The notes beneath the pieces are model-generated. The model searched no databases and was not told the origin of the DNA. It saw only the letters and a program-made list of their open reading frames with translations. From contig NZ_JAGGOI010000034.1 of the NCBI RefSeq assembly GCF_018614585.1, positions 1 to 64,000 of the forward strand: a stretch of DNA of 64,000 nt. Direction: 5' to 3'. Every line of letters begins with the position of its first letter. Within the stretch, counting starts at the first letter, position 1. Source of the stretch: Streptomyces sp. ISL-1. GTDB lineage: Bacteria > Actinomycetota > Actinomycetes > Streptomycetales > Streptomycetaceae. Positions 24,638-32,017 of this stretch are shown here, piece by piece. The translations under genes and the position numbers were made by a program.

Positions 24638-26706
24638 AGCTCGAACCAGATCGACTTGCCCTCGCCCCGCGGATCCACCCCCCACGCGTCCGCGAGCATT
24701 TCCATCAGCAGCAGGCCACGCCCCGACGAAGCCAACTCGCCCGGCCACCGCCTGTGCGGCAGCTCGTCGTCGGCGTCCGCGACCTCCACGCGCAGCCGCC
24801 GATCCGCATCCCCGCAGGTCACCTCCGCCACCAGCAGCGCGTTCCGGTCCGTGTGGACCAGCACATTGGTGAGCATCTCGGAGACCATCAGCACGGCGGC
24901 GTCGATCTGCTCCCTGTCCGTCCAGTCGTGCAGAAGCTCCCGCATTTGCTGCCGGGCGGCCGCGATCCGCTCGGGCTCCGCCTGGGCCACGCCCATCGCC
25001 GTGCGCCGCGGGGCCCGAGGCGTCGGTGTGCCGTCCCGGGAGATCAACAGGACCGCGATGTCGTCCTCGCGCCGGTCGGCGAGCGGCCCGGTGGTGGAGT
25101 GCGAGGCGGGGCCGTGCACCGCGTGGACGAGGGTGTCGGCGAGCTCCTCCAGGGATTGGTCCGCATGGTCCTCCAGGACCTTGCGCAGCCGCGCCCACCC
25201 CGTGTCCAGATCGTGCCCGCCGGTCTCCAGGAGACCGTCCGTACAGATCATCATCGTCTCGCCGGGCTCCAGCACCAGCCGCGTCGTCGGATAGTCCGTG
25301 TCCGGGTCGATGCCCAGCGGCAGTCCGCCTTCGGCGGGGCGCACCAGCACCGTGCCGTCGGAGGTCCGCACTACCGGCTCGGGGTGGCCGGCCCGGGCGA
25401 TCTCGATGCGGCCGGTGGGCGGGTCGACCTCCAGATAGAGGCAGGTCGCGAAGCGCGGGCTGGAGTGGTCGCCCTCCTCGTACGCATCCGCCCCGGAAAA
25501 GTCATGCAGCCCGTGCAGAAAGCGGGAGGCGCGGGAGAGCACCGCGTCGGGCCGGTGCCCCTCGGAGGCGTACGCGCGCAGGGCGATCCGCAGCTGGCCC
25601 ATGAGTCCGGCGGCGCGCACATCGTGGCCCTGAACGTCGCCGATGACGAGGGCGACGCGTCCGGTCGGCATGGGGATCATGTCGTACCAGTCACCGCCGA
25701 CCTGGAGGCCGCCGCCCGTCGGGATGTACCGCGCGGCGACCGACATGCCTGGGACCTCGGGCCCGAGCACCGGCATCATCGAGCGCTGCAGGCCGAGGGA
25801 CAGCTCGCGCTCGGAGTCGGCCACCTCGGCGCGGGCGAGGGCCTGCGCCAGCATCCTGGCGACCGTGGTCAGCACGGACCGTTCGTCGGGGGTGAAGGCG
25901 ACCGGGTGCTTGAACGCGGCCATCCAGGCACCCATCGTGCGCCCGGCGACGATCAGCGGCAAAAAGGCCCACGACTGCCGGCCGAAGTCCTTCGCCAGCG
26001 GCCAGCTGGTGGGGTAGCGGCGGCGGTACTCCAATGGCGTCGGCAGATAGGAGGCCCGGCCGGTGCGCACCACCTCGGCGGCCGGGTAGTCCGCGTCCAG
26101 CGGCATGTCGCTGAACGGGTGGTCGTCCCCCGGCTTGTGCCCGTGGTGGCCGACGATCGTGAGCCGGTCGCCCGCCACCCCGAAGACGGCCAGGCCGTCC
26201 GGCGAGAAGCCCGGCATGGACAGCGACGCGGCGACCCGCAGCACCTCCGCGGTCGAGCGGGCCTCGGCCAGCGCCCGGCCCGCGTCCAGCAGGAACGCCT
26301 CGCGTGAGCGCCGCCAGTCGCCGGTGATCGGACTCTGCGCGGCGGTCGTGCCCGGCTGCGGCTCGGCGACCTCCTGGAGCGTGCCGACCAGTTCCAGGTC
26401 GGTGCCGCGCATCAAGGGCTTGGAGCGGCTGCGTACGGTACGGAGCACATGGCCGGCCTCGTCGACGACCCGCAGTCTGGCCTCGGCGAGGGTTCCCTCG
26501 GCGACCGCGAGATTGACGATGCCGTTGATCTCGTTCCAGTCGACCGGGTGGAAACGGGAGCGCACGGCGGACTGGGGGAAGCCGCCCGATTCGCCCGGCA
26601 TCCCGAGCAGCCGGGCGGCCTCGGCGTCGAGGGTCACCGTCCCGGATGCGTTGTCCCACCGCCATAGGCCGGTCGCGATCGCGGCCAGGACGTCCTCGGT
26701 GCGCAT
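24580..26706 (-). CDS. PAS-GAF-SpoIIE phosphatase-HATPase (RsbW-like) multidomain regulator
   Basis: 708 residues. Order: PAS-like (about 5-115), GAF (about 140-300), SpoIIE phosphatase (about 325-545: YIPTGGGLQVGGDWYDMI, VIGDVQGHDVRAAG, RREDDIAVLLI), and a C-terminal GHKL kinase domain (about 570-695: SEMLTNVLVH, VADADDELP, SSGRGLLLMEMLADAWGV). It thus joins phosphatase and anti-sigma-like kinase in one chain, a layout common in Streptomyces. The partner STAS protein is not nearby. Soluble, no membrane helix. Divergent from aspS. The Asp/Pro-rich last residues are encoded in the overlap with the AI-2E gene. Confidence 0.88.
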   Translation of the reverse strand: MRTEDVLAAIATGLWRWDNASGTVTLDAEAARLLGMPGESGGFPQSAVRSRFHPVDWNEINGIVNLAVAEGTLAEARLRVVDEAGHVLRTVRSRSKPLMRGTDLELVGTLQEVAEPQPGTTAAQSPITGDWRRSREAFLLDAGRALAEARSTAEVLRVAASLSMPGFSPDGLAVFGVAGDRLTIVGHHGHKPGDDHPFSDMPLDADYPAAEVVRTGRASYLPTPLEYRRRYPTSWPLAKDFGRQSWAFLPLIVAGRTMGAWMAAFKHPVAFTPDERSVLTTVARMLAQALARAEVADSERELSLGLQRSMMPVLGPEVPGMSVAARYIPTGGGLQVGGDWYDMIPMPTGRVALVIGDVQGHDVRAAGLMGQLRIALRAYASEGHRPDAVLSRASRFLHGLHDFSGADAYEEGDHSSPRFATCLYLEVDPPTGRIEIARAGHPEPVVRTSDGTVLVRPAEGGLPLGIDPDTDYPTTRLVLEPGETMMICTDGLLETGGHDLDTGWARLRKVLEDHADQSLEELADTLVHAVHGPASHSTTGPLADRREDDIAVLLISRDGTPTPRAPRRTAMGVAQAEPERIAAARQQMRELLHDWTDREQIDAAVLMVSEMLTNVLVHTDRNALLVAEVTCGDADRRLRVEVADADDELPHRRWPGELASSGRGLLLMEMLADAWGVDPRGEGKSIWFELYESAAPETGPDPDPDSPA

Positions 26707-26845
26707 TGCCTCACTTTATTCCGATCTTCATTGCGACGACCTGCCGGGGCCCCTGGCATGTGTATGTCAATGAGGTGTGCGGGTGCAGGCCGGTACCCTT
26801 GACGGGCCCACCTCTCTCAAATTTGCTAAGACTGGATGAACGACG

Positions 26846-28627
26846 ATGCATCGGTACAGGTCCCACACCTGCGGCGAGCTCCGCGCCTCTGACGTCGGAA
26901 CCGACGTCCGGCTGAGCGGCTGGCTGCACAATCGTCGAGACCTGGGCGGCATCCTCTTCATCGATCTGCGCGACCACCACGGCATCACGCAGCTCGTCGC
27001 CCGCCCCGGCACCCCCGCCTACGAGACTCTCGACAAGGTGAGCAAGGAGTCGGTCGTCCGCGTCGACGGCAAGGTCGTCTCGCGCGGCGCCGCGAACGTG
27101 AACACCGATCTGCCCACCGGCGAGATCGAGGTGGAAGTCTCCGACGTCGAGGTGCTCGGCGCGGCCGCGCCGCTGCCCTTCACCATCAACGCCGACGACG
27201 GCGTGAACGAGGAGCGGCGTCTGGAGTACCGCTTCCTCGACCTGCGCCGCGAGCGCATGCACCGCAACATCATGCTGCGTACGGCCGTGATCTCCGCCAT
27301 CCGGCACAAGATGACGGCGCTCGGCTTCAACGAGATGGCGACCCCCATCCTGACCGCGACCTCCCCCGAGGGCGCGCGCGACTTCGTGGTCCCCTCCCGG
27401 CTGAACCCCGGCAAGTTCTATGCGCTGCCGCAGGCCCCGCAGCAGTTCAAGCAGCTGCTGATGATCTCCGGCTTCGACCGCTACTTCCAGATCGCGCCGT
27501 GCTTCCGCGACGAGGACGCCCGCGCGGACCGTTCGCCGGGCGAGTTCTACCAGCTCGACGTCGAGATGAGCTTCGTCGAGCAGGAGGACGTCTTCCAGCC
27601 GATCGAGAAGCTGATGACCGAGCTCTTCGAGGAGTTCGGCGACGGCCGGCACGTCACCTCGCCGTTCCCGCGGATCCCGTTCCGCGAGGCGATGCTCAAG
27701 TACGGCACCGACAAGCCGGACCTGCGCGCCCAGCTGGAGCTCGCCGACATCACTGACGTCTTCGAGGGCTCGGAGTTCAAGGCCTTCGCCGGAAAGCACG
27801 TACGCGCGCTGCCGGTGGCGAACACGGCTTCCCAGCCGCGGAAGTTCTTCGACGGCCTGGGCGACTTCGCCGTCGAGCAGGGCGCGAAGGGCCTGGCCTG
27901 GGTGCGCGTGGGCGAGGACGGTGCGCTGACCGGCCCGATCGCGAAGTTCCTCACCGAGGAGAACGTCAAGGTCCTCACCGAGCGGCTCTCCCTCGCGCCC
28001 GGCCACGCGGTCTTCTTCGGCGCCGGCGACGTCGAGCAGGTGTCCAAGATCATGGGCGCGGTCCGCGTCGAGGCCGCCAAGCGCGCCGGCCACTTCGAGG
28101 ACGGCGTCTTCCGGTTCTGCTGGATCGTCGACTTCCCGATGTACGAGAAGGACGAGGAGACCGGCAAGATCGACTTCTCGCACAACCCGTTCTCGATGCC
28201 CCAGGGCGGCCTCGAGGCCCTTGAGACCCAGGACCCGCTGGACATTCTGGGCTGGCAGTACGACATCGTCTGCAACGGCGTCGAGCTGTCCTCCGGTGCG
28301 ATCCGGAACCACGAGCCCGAGATCATGTTCAAGGCGTTCGAGATCGCGGGCTACTCGAAGGAGACCGTCGAGCACGAGTTCTCCGGCATGCTCCGCGCCT
28401 TCCAGTACGGCGCCCCGCCGCACGGCGGCATCGCGCCGGGCGTCGACCGCATCGTGATGCTGCTGGCCGACGAGCCGAACATCCGCGAGACGATCGCCTT
28501 CCCGCTCAACGGCAACGCGCAGGACCTGATGATGGGCGCGCCGACCGAGCTGGACGAGTCGCGGCTGCGCGAGCTGAACATCGCGCTCCGCAAGCCGGTC
28601 GCGGACAAGGACAAGCCTGCCAAGTAG
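26846..28627 (+). CDS. aspS: Aspartyl-tRNA synthetase
   Basis: 593 residues, the bacterial-type length. An N-terminal OB fold (VRLSGWLHNRRDLGGILFIDLRD) binds the anticodon, followed by the class II core with motif 2 (YFQIAPCFRDEDARADR), the bacterial GAD insertion and motif 3 (GGIAPGVDRIVMLL). The His in WLHNRRD is also found in non-discriminating enzymes that mischarge tRNA-Asn for GatCAB; whether that applies here is inference. The stop codon is inside an 8-bp duplication and a strong terminator follows. Confidence 0.95.
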   Translation: MHRYRSHTCGELRASDVGTDVRLSGWLHNRRDLGGILFIDLRDHHGITQLVARPGTPAYETLDKVSKESVVRVDGKVVSRGAANVNTDLPTGEIEVEVSDVEVLGAAAPLPFTINADDGVNEERRLEYRFLDLRRERMHRNIMLRTAVISAIRHKMTALGFNEMATPILTATSPEGARDFVVPSRLNPGKFYALPQAPQQFKQLLMISGFDRYFQIAPCFRDEDARADRSPGEFYQLDVEMSFVEQEDVFQPIEKLMTELFEEFGDGRHVTSPFPRIPFREAMLKYGTDKPDLRAQLELADITDVFEGSEFKAFAGKHVRALPVANTASQPRKFFDGLGDFAVEQGAKGLAWVRVGEDGALTGPIAKFLTEENVKVLTERLSLAPGHAVFFGAGDVEQVSKIMGAVRVEAAKRAGHFEDGVFRFCWIVDFPMYEKDEETGKIDFSHNPFSMPQGGLEALETQDPLDILGWQYDIVCNGVELSSGAIRNHEPEIMFKAFEIAGYSKETVEHEFSGMLRAFQYGAPPHGGIAPGVDRIVMLLADEPNIRETIAFPLNGNAQDLMMGAPTELDESRLRELNIALRKPVADKDKPAK

Positions 28628-28635
28628 CCAAGTAG
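28620..28635. repeat. Perfect 8-bp tandem duplication spanning the aspS stop codon
   Basis: CCAAGTAG at 28620-28627 (TAG at 28625-28627 is the stop) is repeated exactly at 28628-28635. Confidence 0.85.
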
Positions 28636-28641
28636 TACGTA

Positions 28642-28686
28642 CGCCGAGGGGGCCCCGGACCGGAAGGTCCCGGGGCCCCCTCGGCG
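28642..28686 (+). terminator. Terminator of aspS
   Basis: A 17-bp perfect outer stem (CGCCGAGGGGGCCCCGG with 28670-28686) plus an inner GGACC-GGAA-GGTCC, followed by TTCCCCC. Confidence 0.9.
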
Positions 28687-28817
28687 TTCCCCCGCTCCGG
28701 ATGGCTCGACTCCGCGAGGGTCGCTCCGTGCTGAGGGGCGTTCAGGCCTCGCTCACCCTCGGCGTCGGCCCGGACGAGGCGCACGAGGGCACCGGCTGAC
28801 GTGCACCCCTGATCGAA

Positions 28818-28847
28818 GGGCCCCGGAACCGAGCGGTTCCGGGGCCC
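28818..28847. terminator. Second hairpin downstream of aspS, gene unknown
   Basis: GGGCCCCGGAACCG pairs with CGGTTCCGGGGCCC, ending in CGTCCTG. It lies in the 476-bp stretch 28628-29103, where I see no convincing intact gene. A short rightward open frame ends with residues VGPDEAHEGTG at a TGA (28797-28799) just before it, which may be the last piece of a lost gene. Confidence 0.6.
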
Positions 28848-28980
28848 GTCCTGCGTGCCGCGGGCAAATCCGACAGGCGCGCCACCGTGTTCCACGCCCC
28901 GCGCTGATCGGCGGAGTCCCGGCCGCCCCCGGACTCAGTGATCTTCGTCAGCCTCTGTGTCTCCGGCGACGCCTCACGCG

Positions 28981-29008
28981 TTGTGACCGAAACGCGACAG
29001 ATGATAGT
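28981..29008 (+). promoter_or_regulatory. Candidate promoter for the L,D-transpeptidase-like gene
   Basis: TTGTGA (28981-28986) and GATAGT (29003-29008) are spaced 16 bp, close to housekeeping-sigma spacing, in a locally AT-rich patch about 95 bp before the start codon. Confidence 0.4.
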
Positions 29009-29103
29009 ACATGTCCGATTCGATGTCCGGGCGCCGAGGTCGTCCCCAGCCCGACCGCGACCCCGAAGCAGCACATCAAGCCGTCGAACTGAAAGGCCCG
29101 CCC

Positions 29104-29871
29104 ATGTCCTTCCGCACAGGACCGTTCCAGGTGGTCGCACTGACCGTCGCTGGTCTGCTGCTCACCGGCTGCGCGGGCGATGCCGGCAATGCCGGGCCCC
29201 CGGCCGCCAGGAGACCCGCGAATGACGCCAGGCCCGGCCCTGTCGGGCAGCTCGGCTCCAGGGCGCAGGTCGTCCCGGCGCTGGAGATCCCCTCCCTCGG
29301 ACCACGGACCCGCGCCAAGATCACCGCGGCGAACCGGCAGGCGGTCGTGGTCGTCGGCAACCACCCCAACTCCAACCAGTCCGTCGCCATGCTCTACGAG
29401 CGCGAAACCGTAGAGGGCTGGAAGCCCGTTGCCGGCCCCTGGTCGGCGCACAACGCCCTGCTCGGCTGGACCGACGACCACCGCGCGGCCGACAACCGAT
29501 CGCCCATCGGGGTCTTCGGCCTCACGGACGCGGGCGGCAGACTGCCCGACCCCGGCACGAAGCTCCCGTACGACCAGGAACCCGCCTTCGACGCGCCCGG
29601 CACCGGCTTCCAGGGGGAGTCTCTCGAGGGGTCCTTCGACCATGTCGTGGCCATCAACTACAACCGCGAGCCAGGGAACACCCCGCTCGACTGGACACGG
29701 CCGCTCGGCGCGGAGAAGGGCGGCGGCATCTGGATCCACGTGGATCACGGGGGGCCCACGCAGGGCTGCGTCTCGCTGCCGCTCGCCCGGATGAAGGAGC
29801 TGCTGCGGTGGCTGGACCCGGCGAAGCAGCCGGTGGTGGTGATGGGCGACGCCGCGGCGCTGGGACGCTGA
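29104..29871 (+). CDS. Lipoprotein with L,D-transpeptidase (YkuD)-like catalytic motif
   Basis: 255 residues from ATG 29104; an earlier ATG at 29011 would add 31 residues before the signal. The N-terminus is a lipoprotein signal (VVALTVAGLLLTGCAG, lipidated Cys near residue 20). The C-terminal part has WIHVDHGGPTQGCVSLPL, the His...His-Gly...Cys pattern of L,D-transpeptidases, with the Cys as nucleophile; spacing differs slightly from the classic HGxxxxxxxGC motif. It probably acts on peptidoglycan at the outer membrane face. Convergent with metG. Confidence 0.72.
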   Translation: MSFRTGPFQVVALTVAGLLLTGCAGDAGNAGPPAARRPANDARPGPVGQLGSRAQVVPALEIPSLGPRTRAKITAANRQAVVVVGNHPNSNQSVAMLYERETVEGWKPVAGPWSAHNALLGWTDDHRAADNRSPIGVFGLTDAGGRLPDPGTKLPYDQEPAFDAPGTGFQGESLEGSFDHVVAINYNREPGNTPLDWTRPLGAEKGGGIWIHVDHGGPTQGCVSLPLARMKELLRWLDPAKQPVVVMGDAAALGR

Positions 29872-29897
29872 CACGCGGGAAGGACCTACACACGTCA

Positions 29898-29930
29898 AAT
29901 GGGGCCCCGGACCAGGTCCGGAGCCCCATT
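29898..29930. terminator. Bidirectional terminator between convergent genes
   Basis: AATGGGGC-CCCGGACC and GGTCCGG-A-GCCCCATT form a stem of about 15 bp with one internal mismatch and a tight loop. The flanks are A-rich on the left and T on the right, which suits both directions. Confidence 0.78.
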
Positions 29931-29971
29931 CGTACGCCTGACTACGCGGGTCGTACGCCTGACTACGCGGG
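29930..29971. repeat. Perfect 21-bp tandem duplication spanning the metG stop codon
   Basis: The 21-bp unit at 29930-29950 is repeated without mismatch at 29951-29971 (core CGTACGCCTGACTACGCGGG). The metG stop (29963-29965) is in the second copy; as 21 is a multiple of 3, the first copy supplies another in-frame stop seven codons on. Confidence 0.95.
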
Positions 29972-31573
29972 CTTCTCCTCCAGGCGCGGGAACAGCACCG
30001 CACCCTTCGTCACCGTCACGCCCGCCGGGAGCCTGCCCCACTGCCCGTCCTGGACCCGCTGGTCAGCGAGGGCGCCCAGCGACGCCTCCGCGCCGAGCGA
30101 GTCCCACAGGGCCTGCGAGGTCTCGGGCATGACCGGGTTCAGCAGCACCGCGACCGCGCGCAGCGACTCGGCCGCCGTGTACAGGATCGTCGCGAGACGG
30201 GCCTTGCCCTCCTGCGAGTCGTCCTTGGCGACCTTCCACGGCTCCTGCTCCGTGATGTAGCCGTTGACCTGCTTCACGAAGTCGAAGACCGCCAGGATGC
30301 CGCCCTGGAAGTCCAGCTCGTCGCCGATCTTCCGGTCGGCCTCGGCCACCGCCTTCGCCAGTCCGGCCTGGACCGCCTTCTCCGCCTCGCCGGACGCCGT
30401 CGCCTCCGGCAGCGCGCCGCCGAAGTACTTGCCGACCATCGCCGCGACACGGGACGCGAGGTTGCCGTAGTCGTTGGCGAGCTCGCTGGTGTACCGGGCG
30501 GTGAAGTCCTCCCAGGAGAACGACCCGTCCTGGCCGAACGCGATCGCGCGCAGGAAGTACCAGCGGTACGCGTCCACGCCGAAGTGCGAGGTGAGGTCCT
30601 GCGGCTTGATGCCCGTCAGGTTCGACTTCGACATCTTCTCGCCGCCGACCATCAGCCAGCCGTTCGCGGCGACGCGACCGGGCACCGGCAGGCCGTTCGC
30701 CATCAGCATCGCGGGCCAGATGATCGCGTGGAAGCGCAGGATGTCCTTGCCGACCAGGTGCACATCGGCGGGGAACGTCTCTTCGAACTTCGCCGGGTTC
30801 TCGTTGTAGCCGACCGCCGTCGCGTAGTTGAGCAGCGCGTCGATCCAGACGTAGATGACGTGCTTGGGGTCCCACGGCACCGGGACGCCCCAGTCGAACG
30901 TCGAGCGCGAGATCGACAGGTCCTGCAGGCCCTGCTTGACGAAGTTCACGACCTCGTTGCGGGCGGACTCGGGCTGGATGAAGCCGGGGTTGGCCTCGTA
31001 GTACTCCAGCAGCTTCGGGCCGTACTCGCTGAGCTTGAAGAAGTAGTTCTCCTCCTTGAGGATCTCCACCGGCTTCTTGTGGATCGGGCAGAGCTTCTGC
31101 CCGGCGTACTCGCCCTCGCCGTCGAGCAGATCGGCGGGGATCTTGTACTCCTCGCAGCCCACGCAGTACGGGCCTTCGTACCCGCCCTTGTAGATCTCGT
31201 CCTTGTCGTACAGGTCCTGCACAAACTCCTGCACACGGTCCGTGTGCCGCTTCTCCGTCGTACGGATGAAGTCGTCGTTCGCGATGTTCAGGTGCTCCCA
31301 GAGGGGCTTCCAGGCCTCCTCCACGAGCTTGTCGCACCACTCCTGCGGGCTGACGCCGTTCGCCTCGGCAGTGCGCATGATCTTCTGACCGTGCTCGTCC
31401 GTGCCGGTGAGGAACCACACCTTCTCGCCGCGCTGACGGTGCCAGCGTGTGAGCACGTCGCCTGCGACGGTCGTGTAGGCGTGGCCCAGGTGAGGAGCGT
31501 CGTTGACGTAGTAAATGGGGGTCGAGACGTAGTACGCCTTCGCCCCCTGCTTCTCGGATCCAGTGGCCGCCAT
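29963..31573 (-). CDS. metG: Methionyl-tRNA synthetase
   Basis: 536 residues from ATG 31573 (MAATGSEKQGAKAYYVSTPIYYVND). Class I signatures are HLGHAY (HIGH) near the N-terminus and GGEKMSKSNLTG (KMSKS). A zinc-knuckle region with CVGCEEY and CPIHKKP lies in the connecting domain, and the helical anticodon-binding domain fills the C-terminus. No C-terminal dimerisation (EMAP-like) domain is present, as in the short form. The stop lies inside a 21-bp duplication. Confidence 0.94.
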   Translation of the reverse strand: MAATGSEKQGAKAYYVSTPIYYVNDAPHLGHAYTTVAGDVLTRWHRQRGEKVWFLTGTDEHGQKIMRTAEANGVSPQEWCDKLVEEAWKPLWEHLNIANDDFIRTTEKRHTDRVQEFVQDLYDKDEIYKGGYEGPYCVGCEEYKIPADLLDGEGEYAGQKLCPIHKKPVEILKEENYFFKLSEYGPKLLEYYEANPGFIQPESARNEVVNFVKQGLQDLSISRSTFDWGVPVPWDPKHVIYVWIDALLNYATAVGYNENPAKFEETFPADVHLVGKDILRFHAIIWPAMLMANGLPVPGRVAANGWLMVGGEKMSKSNLTGIKPQDLTSHFGVDAYRWYFLRAIAFGQDGSFSWEDFTARYTSELANDYGNLASRVAAMVGKYFGGALPEATASGEAEKAVQAGLAKAVAEADRKIGDELDFQGGILAVFDFVKQVNGYITEQEPWKVAKDDSQEGKARLATILYTAAESLRAVAVLLNPVMPETSQALWDSLGAEASLGALADQRVQDGQWGRLPAGVTVTKGAVLFPRLEEKPA

Positions 31574-31724
31574 GGTCGAAATCCTAACGGCCCGCGGAAG
31601 GTCCACTCACCCGCATAAAGACGGTGGAGAGCTCTGCGAAACATCTCGTCCTGCAAAAAGGCGCATCCTGGCCCCGGATGCGGGCGCGGCGGGTGCGTGG
31701 AGATGGGGAGCGGGGGACGGCGAT

Positions 31725-31963
31725 ATGCGGGTACTGGTCGCCGGGGACGAGGAAGTCCTGGCGGGGCTGGTCGCGACCGGGCCGCGACGAGCCGGATTCG
31801 CCGTCGACACCGTGTGCAGCGGAGACGCCGCGCTCGCGTATCCGGGCTGCACGACTACGACGTCGTCGTCCTGGACCGCGATCTGCCGCGGGTCCACGGG
31901 GCGACGTGGGGCGCAAGCCGGTCGCGACCGCGTCCCGCGCTGACGCCCACGGCGGCACAGTGA
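31725..31963 (+). pseudogene. Decayed two-component response-regulator gene
   Basis: ATG 31725 opens a receiver domain (MRVLVAGDEEVLAGLVATGP, then AGFAVDTVCSGDAALA). The frame then shifts: the continuation HDYDVVVLDRDLPRVHG, which carries the phospho-acceptor Asp, is one base out of phase around 31840-31850. After about 17 more residues of that the sequence loses similarity, and a TGA at 31961 ends it. Beta strands 4-5 and the DNA-binding domain are missing. The terminator behind it is intact. An OmpR-type regulator is the likeliest ancestor. No histidine kinase is nearby. Confidence 0.8.
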
Positions 31964-32001
31964 CGGCCGAGCCCGGACCTGAGGGCGGGCTCGGCCGTCA
32001 C
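31960..32001. terminator. Bidirectional terminator between the relic and the TerF-like gene
   Basis: A 16-bp perfect stem (GTGACGGCCGAGCCCG with 31986-32001) and a 10-nt loop. Its left arm contains the stop codon of the response-regulator relic; its right end is 16 bp from the stop of the leftward gene. Confidence 0.85.
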
Positions 32002-32017
32002 TGACGCTGCCGGTGAC

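Noticed and set aside
26799..26830. Housekeeping promoter for aspS from TTGACG at 26799
   Set aside because: No acceptable -10 hexamer occurs at 16-19 bp spacing.
28742..29140. Leftward 132-codon frame after aspS
   Set aside because: No ribosome-binding site, no similarity recognised, and it crosses a hairpin and a likely promoter.
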